Origin: Bacteroidales bacterium
GTDB taxonomy: Bacteria; Bacteroidota; Bacteroidia; Bacteroidales; UBA932
Direction of reading: 5' to 3'
Assembly (NCBI GenBank): GCA_017509685.1
Contig: JAFWPA010000056.1
Span: forward strand, 119,795 to 183,794
DNA: 64,000 nucleotides
Of the stretch, positions 25,887 through 34,973 are shown one piece after another. The notes beneath the pieces were generated by a model. That model was not told the origin of the DNA, made no database searches, and was given only the letters and a program-made list of their open reading frames with translations. A program made the position numbers and the translations under genes. Every line of letters starts with the position of its first letter. The stretch's first letter is position 1.

Positions 25887-27137
25887 ATGAAAGAGCGGAC
25901 ATTACATACCATCCTGGATGGCTTTGGCAAGCCGGAGCTGGAGGACCTGGCCAGTCTGTTGGGCCAGGAACTGAGTCCGCGGCTGCGGAAGTCCCAGCTG
26001 GTGGAGCAGATGGACAGCTATTTGCGCGGGGAGCCGCGCAGGTGGATGTCGCATCTGATGGAACGTGATGTCCGGCTCCTGCGGGACCTGGTGCACGCCG
26101 GGCCCGACAAAGTGCAGTACCTGGATTTCGCCGATTATCCATCGCTGCTGGAGGTGACGGGCCTGGTGCAGTACGACGACTCCGACGAGAACTATCACAA
26201 GGTTTGGATCAGCCGGGAAATGTACGACATTGTGGCCGCCGAGGTGGACAAGGTGGTGCACGTGGGGGAGCGCAACGGCCAGTTTGCCGTGGAGCGCATC
26301 GGCCTGGGGTATCTGAACCTGTACGGTATCCTGCCAACGGAGCGCTTCATTGACCTTGTAATGAATTGGTATGAAGGGAGATATGGAAGTAACTTCAAGC
26401 ACTTGTCTAAGATGCTGCATCAGAGCCCCCTGGTGAAAATGTACCGTTACACGGACCGCTGGGGAGACTATGTGTGCAGCCCGTGCGTGGAGAATGTAGA
26501 TGAAATCTTCACCCTGCGGGAGCAGTTGAAGCAGACCCGTTTCGCCGAGTATTACGACAATGACGCCCACGAGGCCGGTGCTGGTGCGCCCTATTTTACC
26601 GTGGGTATGCGTACATTGGAGGGCATGCGTCTGGAGCAGATGTACCGCAAACTGGGCTATGAAGGCTTCGACTTGGTGAAGGCCGAACACGATACCTGGA
26701 TGGAGGCCCAGTACACGGAAGGCGTGAACGAGGCCCTGTTCCAGCCGCTCATCGACAGCCCCGCCTATCCCGAGTTGGACGACGAAAGCTGGGCCGCCTG
26801 CTGTGAAATGGTGGCCGATTACGCCGACAGCATTCCCAAATGGGTCCTCTGCGGCCGCAGCGCCAAGGTGGCAGGTGTTTGCAAGGTGGACGTGGAATCC
26901 TATAAGAAACGGATGCTGGAGACCCCGGCACCGACATCGGCATCGGCCCCGGAAAGCACGGAAGACTATCCCCATTGGACCATGCCGGAGCCTACTATCT
27001 CCGACGGCTATGCGGGGGAACTGAATTCCGACTTCCTGCCCCTGGGCTTTGCCATTCCGCACGTGGCGCCGGACGATCCCTGCCCTTGCGGAAGCGGTCT
27101 CCGTTACTGCCGCTGCCACGGCCGATACCTGTCATGA
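25887..27137 (+). CDS. SEC-C metal-binding motif protein, unknown function
   Basis: A 416-residue cytosolic protein. The last 20 residues hold a SEC-C zinc motif, CPCGSGLRYCRCHG, as at the end of SecA. The N-terminal 50 residues contain a helical ERTLHTILDGFGKPELEDLASLLG segment similar to nucleic-acid-binding SAP-like helices. The middle 300 residues are helical and unrecognised, with a Thr/Ser/Ala/Pro linker (ETPAPTSASAPESTED) before the SEC-C end. MKERTL was preferred as start because the -7 box covers the alternative upstream Met. The stop overlaps trmO by 4 bp. Confidence 0.65.
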   Translation: MKERTLHTILDGFGKPELEDLASLLGQELSPRLRKSQLVEQMDSYLRGEPRRWMSHLMERDVRLLRDLVHAGPDKVQYLDFADYPSLLEVTGLVQYDDSDENYHKVWISREMYDIVAAEVDKVVHVGERNGQFAVERIGLGYLNLYGILPTERFIDLVMNWYEGRYGSNFKHLSKMLHQSPLVKMYRYTDRWGDYVCSPCVENVDEIFTLREQLKQTRFAEYYDNDAHEAGAGAPYFTVGMRTLEGMRLEQMYRKLGYEGFDLVKAEHDTWMEAQYTEGVNEALFQPLIDSPAYPELDDESWAACCEMVADYADSIPKWVLCGRSAKVAGVCKVDVESYKKRMLETPAPTSASAPESTEDYPHWTMPEPTISDGYAGELNSDFLPLGFAIPHVAPDDPCPCGSGLRYCRCHGRYLS

Positions 27138-27805
27138 CGGACGAACTCCATATCAAGCCTGTAGCTTATTACAAGGGCCCTTTCGGCTCTAAATTCGGCA
27201 TTCCCCGGCAAAGCGCCCTGGCCAATGCCATAAAAGGCCGCATCGTGTTCACGGAACCCTACAGGGTGCAGGAAGCGCTGCGGGGCCTGGAGGGCTTCGA
27301 GCGCATCTGGCTCATCTGGGGCTTCAGCGGCAACAAGCCTGCGAAAGGGGAGTGGCAGCCCACCGTACGGCCTCCCCGCATGGGTGGCAACACCGCCATG
27401 GGCGTATGGGCCACCCGTTCGCCCTTCCGTCCCAATCCGCTGGGCCTTTCCTGCGTGGAACTGCTGGCGGTGGAAGGCATGGAACTGCTGGTACAGGGCG
27501 CCGATCTCATGGACGGCACCCCCATCTACGACATCAAACCTTATATCCCTTATGCCGATGCCTGGCCCCAGGCCCGGTCCGGTTTCGTGAGCGGTGCGCC
27601 TGAGGCCACCCTGCAGGTGGTTATCCCCGAGGACCTGCCCCTGGATGCCACCCAGCGGGAGGCTCTGGCCCAGGTCTTAGCCCTGGACCCCCGCCCCGCC
27701 TATCAGGACAGTCCGGATAAAGTGTATGGCATGGTTTTCGATAAGATGGATATCCGGTTCACCGTAAAAGACGGAGTATTAACGATAATCGGTATAGTAA
27801 AATGA
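27134..27805 (+). CDS. trmO: tRNA t6A37 N6-methyltransferase TrmO (TsaA-like)
   Basis: A 223-residue SAM-dependent enzyme of the TsaA/YaeB/AF_0241 family, which methylates N6-threonylcarbamoyladenosine-37 of tRNA-Thr. Signatures: PFGSKFGIPRQ near the start, WLIWGF, VRPPRMGGNTAMGVWATRSPFRPNPLGLS (the family hallmark) and MDGTPIYDIKPYIPYAD. The start follows the ATGA overlap with the SEC-C gene. It shares a 4-bp overlap with the next secreted protein. Confidence 0.9.
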   Translation: MTDELHIKPVAYYKGPFGSKFGIPRQSALANAIKGRIVFTEPYRVQEALRGLEGFERIWLIWGFSGNKPAKGEWQPTVRPPRMGGNTAMGVWATRSPFRPNPLGLSCVELLAVEGMELLVQGADLMDGTPIYDIKPYIPYADAWPQARSGFVSGAPEATLQVVIPEDLPLDATQREALAQVLALDPRPAYQDSPDKVYGMVFDKMDIRFTVKDGVLTIIGIVK

Positions 27806-28242
27806 ACAGACTTTTCTCGCTGGCAGCCCTGTGCCTCCTGATTCCCATGCTGGCATTCGCCCAGGAAACCGGACAGAAACTGGACAAGAAGAACCTTGTG
27901 ATCAAAGAGTGGAACACAGATCCCAAGGGCGGCAACAAGGCATTGGATCACGTGACCACATTCAATCCCGAAGGACAGAAGATAGAAGAAATCGAGTACG
28001 GCACCGACGGCCAGAAATGGCGCAAGCGCTATGAACGTGACGCCCAGGGCCGCGTGGCCACCGAATATGTATACGACGGCCGCAACCGCCTGCAGACCTA
28101 CAAGAAGTTCGAATACAATGAATTTGGACGCAAGAAAGTGCAGTATACCTATAATGCAAAAGGTAAGCTGCTTACTATCAAGCACTACGAGTATATTGCC
28201 CAGCCGGTGCAGCAGCAGGAACAGAAGGTGAACTTCTATTAG
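27802..28242 (+). CDS. Small secreted RHS/YwqK-like repeat protein
   Basis: A 146-residue exported protein with a signal peptide (LFSLAALCLLIPMLAFAQ). The mature part has alternating Tyr/Gly strand-turn units such as FNPEGQKIEEIEYGTDGQKW, EYVYDGRNRLQTYKKF and YTYNAKGKLLTIKHY, the pattern of YwqK/MORN or RHS-like beta repeats. Function unknown. It ends the SEC-C-trmO operon by an ATGA overlap, and its TAG stop interlocks with the TAA stop of the convergent AraC gene. Confidence 0.6.
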   Translation: MNRLFSLAALCLLIPMLAFAQETGQKLDKKNLVIKEWNTDPKGGNKALDHVTTFNPEGQKIEEIEYGTDGQKWRKRYERDAQGRVATEYVYDGRNRLQTYKKFEYNEFGRKKVQYTYNAKGKLLTIKHYEYIAQPVQQQEQKVNFY

Positions 28243-28988
28243 AGGCCGTTCCGGAATTCAGTGGGGGTGACCCCCGTCTTTTTCTTGAAGAAACGGGAGA
28301 AGTAAGACTGGTCCACAAGGCCGGTCTTTTCTGCTATCTGGGCAATGGAGAGGGACCGGTCCTTCAGGTACTGCTTGGCCATATTCAAGCGGGCGATCTC
28401 TATCCAGTCGATGGCCGTGCGGTGCGTGTGGTTCTTGACGGTCTTGTTCAGGTAGTTGGGGGTAACGCCCAACAGGGTGGCGTAATCGGCCACATTCATG
28501 GGCGCCTTGTCCCGCTCGAAGACCATCTGGAGGAATTTTTCGGGGATGACGGCAACGCGGGAAGGGCCGCGCAACTGCCCCAGAATCAAGTCCATTGCAC
28601 TCTGCAGGAAGGCCCAGTCCTTGTCTTCAAAGGCGGCGTCCATACGCTTGAACAGGGCGGCCATGAACACGGCGTCGTCAAACCAGAAGCTCTGTAACAA
28701 CGGTTCCTGGTTGTGCAGGACCGGGTAAGAGGCGTCTTTCAGGAAATCGATGTCGAATGAGCCGTCGTACCCTACGGCGTTGCTCACGTGTTTGACGATA
28801 ATCTCCTTATCGCCGGGTACCAGCAGCAGCTGACCGGGATTCATCAGGTAATTCCTCCCTTCCACTTCCACCAGGGCTTCCCCTTCCATCATAAAGGAGA
28901 AACCAATCCTTCCGGGTTTGTAATTCATGTGGTTGTAAACCCGGTAGCCTTCTACGTGGTAGAGTTTAATCCGAAAAAGGTTTTTCAT
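28239..28988 (-). CDS. AraC-family transcriptional regulator
   Basis: A 249-residue DNA-binding protein. The N-terminal 150 residues form a cupin-like sensor (NYKPGRIGFSFMMEGEALVEVEGRNYLMNPGQLLLVPGD), and the C-terminal 100 residues the two-HTH AraC domain, with AKQYLKDRSLSIAQIAEKTG and QSYFSRFFKKKTGVTPTEFR. It lies 13 bp after the DUF5686 gene, so it may belong to the lipid/envelope operon and control it, but no target site is evident. The ligand is unknown. Confidence 0.85.
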   Translation of the reverse strand: MKNLFRIKLYHVEGYRVYNHMNYKPGRIGFSFMMEGEALVEVEGRNYLMNPGQLLLVPGDKEIIVKHVSNAVGYDGSFDIDFLKDASYPVLHNQEPLLQSFWFDDAVFMAALFKRMDAAFEDKDWAFLQSAMDLILGQLRGPSRVAVIPEKFLQMVFERDKAPMNVADYATLLGVTPNYLNKTVKNHTHRTAIDWIEIARLNMAKQYLKDRSLSIAQIAEKTGLVDQSYFSRFFKKKTGVTPTEFRNGL

Positions 28989-29001
28989 TATATAGTTAAG
29001 G

Positions 29002-31488
29002 TTAAAAGTCTACATCGAAGCCAATATTGACCGTGAAATTCTTTTTGGCCTCCGGGCGCCGGTGCGTCAAACGCCAGAAGCAGTCTACGCGAAGGACACG
29101 GAAGATATTGGAAATGCCCACGCCCACTTCTACATAAGGGGTCTTGCTGAGCGTGTTGATAGTTCCCGGGGGAGTCCAGAAAGGAGCCTGGCCGGGCTGG
29201 TTCTGCGGGGATATGGTGCCCCAGGCAAAGCGCACGGTGGCCACTTCCCGCAGGTCCAGTTTCTTGATGAGCGGAATCTTGCCCAGGAAGAAACCATTGA
29301 AGTTATGCTCGTAATAGCCGGATATCCAGCGGTCCGATGCAAATTCATAGTAGTCCATGCAGGCGAAGGCCGTGCGGTCCAGGAAGAAGGTCTGGTTGCC
29401 CTCGTGGAGTTTGAGGAGGGTATAGGGGACGCTGCCAAAGATGGCGCCGCCTTCCAGGGTGAAGCGCCCGAAGCCGATGGCCGTGGCGGGAACCCGCCAG
29501 TTCATGATGAGTTCCGTCCGCAGGTATTTGACGTCTTCCGGTGAAATGCCGGGGATGCCGGCGATGACGTTCATGGTAATGACCGGATACTTGGTGAAGA
29601 GGTAGCGCTTCTTGAAGTAGTTGCGGGTGACGCGCTCTTCCCAGGAAAGACGCAGCTGTGCGTGCAATTCATTGGTGGTGTAACTGGCTTGCGGAAGGCC
29701 GTCCGACGCACGGAAAAGCGGCACGTGCTCATTGCCCCAGATGCGGGAACGGGTAAATGCGAAGTACGTGTTCACGTTGGGATGGAACTCATGCTCATAG
29801 GCAATCCGGAAGGAGTGCACCATGCTTTGCATATTGCCATGGTTGCGGGCAAAGATGGAGGAGAACAGGTTCTGGGCCGTGAAAACGCCCGTGCCGCTGC
29901 CCAGCTGCGTGAAATCCTTCTTGTAATCCAGCGTAAGCATTTGCTGGCGTTCCCGGTTGAAATTGAACTCCGTGGTGAGCTCCCATTTGGGCATGTGGTC
30001 CTTGAAGCCGTAGGCGATGTAACCGCCCAGGCGGATGAAGGTGGAGAAATACTTGGTGGTGCGTCCGCCCACGGCCAGGCGCAGGCCCTCGGTGTCGTTG
30101 TGCACGATGGTACGGGCCCATCGGCCATACTCGAACTTCCAGTCTTCCAGGCGGATGTACTGCTGCGTGATGGCGGTGGTGATGGCAAACGCTACGTCGT
30201 AGACGGGCAGCGACTTGATTTCGTCCACCATCTTGTAAATGCCCTTCTCGCGTTCCGTGAGCGGATACGGGCGGGCCTGGTCCCAGTAATCATTGTCCCT
30301 GTGCTCTACATTCCGGGCCACTACAGGGTCTGAGGAGGTGAGGGCGTCGCGGTCCGTCACGGGCTCGTAGACCGGAGGCTCGTAGTGGATGTTGCGGTTG
30401 GCCAGGACCGAAATCATCTTGGACTTGTCGTTGAGCGTGATGGAGAAGTCGATGAACAGGCGTTCGTCGGCGTAGAACCATCGGCCCTCCGGGGTACGCA
30501 TATTCTCGATGTCCAGGTTGATGTGACGGATCCAGTTCACGTTGGAAGCCACGGAAAGGGCCGCGTGCACGCTTCGGATGCCGAAGTCCTGGGCGTCAAT
30601 CTGCATTTCGCCGTCCAGCGTGGGGGAGGTGACCAGCTTCTTGGGATGGAAGCGCAGCACATAGGTCTTGCGGCCCTCCACCTGCAAGCTGTCCACCAGG
30701 AAGTAATTGTAGAAGATATGGGAGCTGGCGGCCGCCGGGTTGGGAATGTCCAGGTTGAAGACACCGATGCTGGGCCTGTAGAAATTGGTCTTGAGGAGGT
30801 AGGAGCCCGTAAACGTGCGGATGATGTTGTCTTCCGGCAGGCCGGAGATACGGGTGGCACGCATAACCTCCCGGATAAACTCCGGCTTCTGGGAATGGTA
30901 GATGTCGGACACGTTCTCCGAGATCATGGCCGGGATGTAGGACTTGCCGGTGATGGCCGATGTGTCGGCGTACTGACGGATGAATCCCAGGGTATTCTCC
31001 ACAGCTCCAAGGGCCAGCAGATCCTCCATATTGGTCACGTCCATCTCTATCTTGGAGTAGATGCGCGAGTTCCAGTCCGGGCCGCGGTCGGGGTCGTTCA
31101 CCTTGAGACTCTGGTCCAGTTTGCGCAGGATGGACTTGATGTAGCGGTCGTCGGGTTTCACCACGGCGGCCTCCAGCTGACGGGGATCGGGCACCAGGCG
31201 GAAATCAATCTCCGAGAAAGCGCCCCGCGTCACCGTGACGGACTGGGGCAGATAGCCGATCATCTGGGCGGTGAGCACCTTGGCCTCCTGGGAGCGGGTT
31301 TCCAGGCTGTAGGACCCGTTCAGGTCCGTGGATATGCCGATGGTGGTCCCGTCGAAGTAAACGCCCACGAACGGAAGGGTTTCCCCGGTTTCGGCGTCGT
31401 AGACCTTCCCGCGCACACGAGTGCTCTGCGCGGCGGCCGTGAAGGCGCCGAGCAGCAGTAGCAGCAGGATGGTCAGACGTTTACTCAT
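29002..31488 (-). CDS. DUF5686 family outer-membrane protein with carboxypeptidase-like regulatory domain
   Basis: An 828-residue outer-membrane protein. After a signal peptide (LLLLLLGAFTAAAQ) comes a CarboxypepD_reg-like plug (TRVRGKVYDAETGETLPFVGVYF...STDLNGSYSLET), then DUF5686 (from about residue 110), beta-strand rich and ending in a barrel strand KKNFTVNIGFDVDF with terminal Phe. Such proteins are widespread in Bacteroidota; no biochemical role is established. The gene abuts the SDR gene with no gap and is followed by the AraC regulator, so a membrane-lipid or envelope role is an inference from context. Confidence 0.8.
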   Translation of the reverse strand: MSKRLTILLLLLLGAFTAAAQSTRVRGKVYDAETGETLPFVGVYFDGTTIGISTDLNGSYSLETRSQEAKVLTAQMIGYLPQSVTVTRGAFSEIDFRLVPDPRQLEAAVVKPDDRYIKSILRKLDQSLKVNDPDRGPDWNSRIYSKIEMDVTNMEDLLALGAVENTLGFIRQYADTSAITGKSYIPAMISENVSDIYHSQKPEFIREVMRATRISGLPEDNIIRTFTGSYLLKTNFYRPSIGVFNLDIPNPAAASSHIFYNYFLVDSLQVEGRKTYVLRFHPKKLVTSPTLDGEMQIDAQDFGIRSVHAALSVASNVNWIRHINLDIENMRTPEGRWFYADERLFIDFSITLNDKSKMISVLANRNIHYEPPVYEPVTDRDALTSSDPVVARNVEHRDNDYWDQARPYPLTEREKGIYKMVDEIKSLPVYDVAFAITTAITQQYIRLEDWKFEYGRWARTIVHNDTEGLRLAVGGRTTKYFSTFIRLGGYIAYGFKDHMPKWELTTEFNFNRERQQMLTLDYKKDFTQLGSGTGVFTAQNLFSSIFARNHGNMQSMVHSFRIAYEHEFHPNVNTYFAFTRSRIWGNEHVPLFRASDGLPQASYTTNELHAQLRLSWEERVTRNYFKKRYLFTKYPVITMNVIAGIPGISPEDVKYLRTELIMNWRVPATAIGFGRFTLEGGAIFGSVPYTLLKLHEGNQTFFLDRTAFACMDYYEFASDRWISGYYEHNFNGFFLGKIPLIKKLDLREVATVRFAWGTISPQNQPGQAPFWTPPGTINTLSKTPYVEVGVGISNIFRVLRVDCFWRLTHRRPEAKKNFTVNIGFDVDF

Positions 31489-32298
31489 TTAACTGTATAA
31501 GGCGTTTAACAGTGCCAGGGCCCAGGATGCCGGCAGGATGCGGACAAGGAGGGCCACGGCTTTATAATCTATGCGCGGAATCACGCGTACTCTCATATGT
31601 TTCTTACGCAGCTGGCGCAGGACGGCGCGGGCGATCACGTCCGGGGACATGCCTCCCAGCTCGTCCTTCTCAATCTTGGCCAGGTTTTTCTTCATGGCGT
31701 CCTTGTAAGGGGATGCCGGGTCTTCGGCGCACTTGTTCTTGCGGCGGGCCTGGGTGAAACCGGTGGCGACGTCGCCGGGCAGGATACTGCAGCACTGGAT
31801 GCCGGAACCCTTGAGTTCCATGGAGAGGGACTGGGACAGCGACAGGAGCGCCGCCTTGGCCGATGAATAGAACCCCTGGAAGGGAAGCTGCAGGATGGCC
31901 ATCACGGAGGTGATGGTGATGATACGGCCGAAGCCTTGCTTCCGGAAAATGGGCAGACAGGCCTGGATGGTCTTGAAAGAGCCGAAGTAGGTGGTCTCGA
32001 ACTGGGTGCGGGCCTCTTCCTCCAGCGTGCCCTCCACGGGCCCGAAGATGCCGTTTCCGGCATTGCAGACCACGGCGTCCAGCCGGCCCTCGCGGGAGAG
32101 GATATCGGCCACCACGGCCTCTGTGGCGGCGGCGTCGTTCACGTCCAGCTTGACGGGCACGATGCCTTCCTGGGGCGTGTCGATGGTGCCGCGGCGGCTG
32201 CCGGCGTACACTTTCATGCCGGCGCTGGCCAGCATGTGGGCGGTGGCGGCGCCGATTCCGCTGCTGCCGCCGGTGAGGAGAACTACTTTCACTTCCAT
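31489..32298 (-). CDS. Short-chain dehydrogenase/reductase
   Basis: A 269-residue NAD(P)-dependent oxidoreductase. The Rossmann motif TGGSSGIG (9-16), NAG in VVCNAGNGI, and the catalytic Ser131 and Tyr144-x3-Lys148 (FYSSAK) are intact. Arg35 and Arg36 after strand 2 suggest NADPH. Substrate is not evident; the gene overlaps the O-acyltransferase by 10 bp inside an envelope-lipid operon, so a ketoacyl- or long-chain-base-type lipid intermediate is a candidate. A C-terminal hydrophobic stretch (AVALLVRILPASWALALLNAL) suggests membrane association, as in lipid-acting SDRs. Confidence 0.85.
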   Translation of the reverse strand: MEVKVVLLTGGSSGIGAATAHMLASAGMKVYAGSRRGTIDTPQEGIVPVKLDVNDAAATEAVVADILSREGRLDAVVCNAGNGIFGPVEGTLEEEARTQFETTYFGSFKTIQACLPIFRKQGFGRIITITSVMAILQLPFQGFYSSAKAALLSLSQSLSMELKGSGIQCCSILPGDVATGFTQARRKNKCAEDPASPYKDAMKKNLAKIEKDELGGMSPDVIARAVLRQLRKKHMRVRVIPRIDYKAVALLVRILPASWALALLNALYS

Positions 32299-33146
32299 AA
32301 TTCAGAACGGAGCGTAAAGGTTTCGGGGAGGGGCATCTTGTAGACGCTGTCCCGGAGGAATCCCTTGAAATGGTCTTCCGAAACGGCATCCTGCTGCGCC
32401 ACAGAGATGGTCTCGCCAATGCTCAGGGCCGGATGCGTACCCTTTTTATTAAACAGTTCGTGGAACAGGCGTACAAAGCGCAAGCGGTAATCGATGAGGC
32501 CCAGGGCGTAGTAGAAGCGGGAATTCCGGTCAAAGAAACGGATGGGCACAATAGGAACGCGGGCTTTCCGGATAAGGCGGATGGCGGCGTCCTGCCAGTC
32601 CCTCTCTTCCAGGATCCAGCCCTTGAGAGGCCTTACATCGGCCACGGCCCCGGAGGGGAAGAGAGCCAGGGGCTCCCCGCCGTGCAGCTGTGCCAGGGCG
32701 CTCCTTACGCCGCTGATGCTGGTTGCGGTGGTGCCACTGCTGGCGTTGGTGACGGGACTTACCGCAATGAAATTGGGCGCAAGGCCGTGGATCCACATAA
32801 GGAGTTCGTTCACCATCACCTTGGTCTTGGGGCGCACGTGGCCCAGCAAATCTACCAGGCAGATGCCGTCCAGATGGCCGTAGAAATGGTTGGCGATGAC
32901 GATGAAAGGACCTTCGGGAAGGTTGAGCCTTTCCGGGTGGCCTATGCGGAAGTCCACCTGCAACTGGTCCAGCAGGCTTTTGGCAAAGTCCGGACCGGGT
33001 TCCACGCCCATGTCTTCCACGCTCTGGTGCAGCGTGTTCACCTTGCCGATCCCGGTGAGCCAGAGACCCAGCTTGAACAAAAGTTTCCCCCGTTTTCCGG
33101 CGAAAATAGGGGAAAGGTCTGCGGCTTGTTCGGGCGTAATAACCAT
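32289..33146 (-). CDS. PlsC-type O-acyltransferase (candidate glycine-lipid GlsA)
   Basis: A 285-residue membrane-associated acyltransferase. The acceptor motif reads NHFYGHLDG, matching the NHPxGGLDG form of hemolysin-like acyltransferases, and the second motif is LFPSGA. In Bacteroides thetaiotaomicron, GlsB (N-acyltransferase) and GlsA (O-acyltransferase) are neighbouring genes that make glycine lipids by successive acylation; here the GNAT-type N-acyltransferase lies two genes upstream. The pairing makes GlsA the best guess, not a proof. It overlaps the SDR gene by 10 bp and follows the CDP-alcohol gene by 4 bp. Confidence 0.75.
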   Translation of the reverse strand: MVITPEQAADLSPIFAGKRGKLLFKLGLWLTGIGKVNTLHQSVEDMGVEPGPDFAKSLLDQLQVDFRIGHPERLNLPEGPFIVIANHFYGHLDGICLVDLLGHVRPKTKVMVNELLMWIHGLAPNFIAVSPVTNASSGTTATSISGVRSALAQLHGGEPLALFPSGAVADVRPLKGWILEERDWQDAAIRLIRKARVPIVPIRFFDRNSRFYYALGLIDYRLRFVRLFHELFNKKGTHPALSIGETISVAQQDAVSEDHFKGFLRDSVYKMPLPETFTLRSELWK

Positions 33147-33150
33147 GGGC

Positions 33151-33858
33151 TTATTCCTGATTCTTGGGCGGGTCTATCTTGGCATAGTACTTCCTGTCGC
33201 GGAAGAAACCGCGCAGATAGAAGAATATGATGAGCAGGGCGGCGCCTACGGCGATGTAGTCGAAAAGCCCGATCATGAAGTCGTTGTGGAACAGGGTGAT
33301 GGGCTTTTTCCAGGTGGAAAGCCAGGGGATGTACATGAAGCAGATGTTCACGATGATGAGCATCAGACGGAACTCCGTGGGGCCCAGACCACTGTAGGAC
33401 AGGCGCATCTCGCCCTTCAAGTGACAGTCGATGTACACGTAAATGCTGAGCATCAGGTAGGCGATGAGGGCGAACATGGCGAAACTCATATTGACCAGCG
33501 GACTGCAGCCCACGCCGATAAACATGATGGTCTCGTTGATGACGTCCACGTTGTGGTCGATGAAAAAGCCGTAGGTCTTGCGCTGCGTATGGCGCACGCG
33601 GGCCAGGCTGCCGTCCAGGGAATCTCCGAACCAGTTGACGAACAGGCCGAAGCAGGACAGCCACAGCCAGTGCAGGTTCAGGTTGGACAGGCTGTAACCG
33701 GTGGCCATGATGAGCGCGCCGATGAACCCTACCAGGGTGAGCATGTCGGAGGTGACCCAGGCGGGCATCCTCTCTGCCAAATACACTAATACCTTCTTCT
33801 CCAGGGGATTCAGGATGGAAGTCTGAATCCGGTTGGCTTGTTTCTTCTCTTCATTCAT
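33151..33858 (-). CDS. CDP-alcohol phosphatidyltransferase
   Basis: A 235-residue integral membrane enzyme. The catalytic motif is complete: Asp79-x2-Asp82-Gly83-x2-Ala86-Arg87-x9-Gly97-x3-Asp101-x3-Asp105. About six helices are visible. It joins a CDP-linked lipid or alcohol to a second alcohol; inositol-phosphate, glycerol-phosphate and ethanolamine acceptors are all possible, and the sequence alone does not choose. It sits between the two amino-lipid acyltransferase genes (4 bp and 47 bp spacing), an interruption of the GlsB-GlsA pair worth noting. Confidence 0.88.
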   Translation of the reverse strand: MNEEKKQANRIQTSILNPLEKKVLVYLAERMPAWVTSDMLTLVGFIGALIMATGYSLSNLNLHWLWLSCFGLFVNWFGDSLDGSLARVRHTQRKTYGFFIDHNVDVINETIMFIGVGCSPLVNMSFAMFALIAYLMLSIYVYIDCHLKGEMRLSYSGLGPTEFRLMLIIVNICFMYIPWLSTWKKPITLFHNDFMIGLFDYIAVGAALLIIFFYLRGFFRDRKYYAKIDPPKNQE

Positions 33859-33905
33859 TGCTTGTAGTCACTCTTCAATCAATCTTACAATCTACAAATA
33901 TACAA

Positions 33906-34892
33906 TTATTTCTTGGAAAAGCGTCTCAAAAGCGTGCGCATATGTCTCCAACCCTGCTTGAGGAAGGTGGCGGAATGCCGCTCCCGTTTCTCCGGATACA
34001 TATCCATGAAGGTGACCAGGATGCCGGAGTCGAAGACGTCTCCGAATTCATCGTTGATACCCGTGCCGAAGTAAATCATGGAAGGGGAGAGGTTCATATA
34101 GGTATTCACCAGCGGGGGAATGGACACGCCCATCTTCTGGATTTCGGCCTTGAGGATGCGGTAACCCTCCTTGAAATCCTTTCCCTTGAACAGATGATAG
34201 TAGCGCCGGCGCGTGGAACGGTCCAGTTTGACTTCCTTGCGGATTTTGATGAGGCGATGCCCCTTGCCGAAGTACTTTTTAAGGAAGCACATCACCAGTT
34301 CCCGGGCCTGGGTAGGGTATTCCCGGTAGATAGTGGCCTTGCCGAAGAAGTACTTGATGCGTTTCTTGTAAAGGACGCCCAGGGCGGCGATACCGTCGAA
34401 CAGGTTGTCCAGGGCATAGAGGCTCTTGGCGCCGGACTTGGAACTCTGATAATCTATGGAAACAAAACTCCGGCCCAGTTCCAGGGTGTAGGGGAGATAT
34501 TCCTTGATGAACTTCTTGGAAAACTGGAACATATGCGAGGAGGTGAGCACGGGCTGTCCTTCCCGGTTGTAGAGGGCCTGGTCGCAGATGCAGAAGCGGT
34601 ATCCGCCGATGATTTCCTGTGCGTCGGGGTCCCACAGGACCAGCTGCCTGTAGCCGAAGGCGGGGTCTGTGTCGAACTCGTCGATATCCAGCGCTTTCCC
34701 CGTTCCGCCGCCGTCGGCGCGGAAGGCGATTTCCCGCAGCCGGCCGATCTCCCGGATCACGTTCACGGCTTTGGGCCCCACCACATACAGTTCGTTTCCT
34801 GCGCGGTTGGTGGTGCGCAGGAGGGTTTGGGGCGTGAGTTCGGCCTTGAGGGCTTCCCGGCTTACGGGCTCAATGACAGGTTCCATGGTCAT
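33906..34892 (-). CDS. GNAT-type N-acyltransferase (candidate glycine/ornithine lipid GlsB/OlsB)
   Basis: A 328-residue acyltransferase of the Acetyltransf_5/OlsB group, which transfers 3-hydroxyacyl chains from acyl carrier protein to the amino group of glycine or ornithine. Diagnostic stretches are the EIGRLREIAFRADGGGTGKALDIDEFD N-terminal region, LVLWDPDAQEIIGGYRFCICDQ, and ELGRSFVSIDYQSSKSG. It leads the leftward operon N-acyltransferase - CDP-alcohol transferase - O-acyltransferase - SDR - DUF5686 - AraC. Starts at the first or third codon (both Met) are equally possible. The amino acid acceptor is inferred from Bacteroides homologues. Confidence 0.78.
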   Translation of the reverse strand: MTMEPVIEPVSREALKAELTPQTLLRTTNRAGNELYVVGPKAVNVIREIGRLREIAFRADGGGTGKALDIDEFDTDPAFGYRQLVLWDPDAQEIIGGYRFCICDQALYNREGQPVLTSSHMFQFSKKFIKEYLPYTLELGRSFVSIDYQSSKSGAKSLYALDNLFDGIAALGVLYKKRIKYFFGKATIYREYPTQARELVMCFLKKYFGKGHRLIKIRKEVKLDRSTRRRYYHLFKGKDFKEGYRILKAEIQKMGVSIPPLVNTYMNLSPSMIYFGTGINDEFGDVFDSGILVTFMDMYPEKRERHSATFLKQGWRHMRTLLRRFSKK

Positions 34893-34925
34893 AGCACATC
34901 TTATTGAATGCTAAATTAGCCCAAT

Positions 34926-34956
34926 TTTGTGACAAAAACAAAAATTTGTATCTTTG
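34926..34956 (+). promoter_or_regulatory. Promoter of the gtrA-pfk-cotH-amylase operon
   Basis: TTTG, 19 bp, TATCTTTG: both boxes and the spacer match the consensus. The -7 box ends 17 nt before the chosen gtrA start. Confidence 0.85.
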
Positions 34957-34973
34957 TAAACTTGAATCAACCT

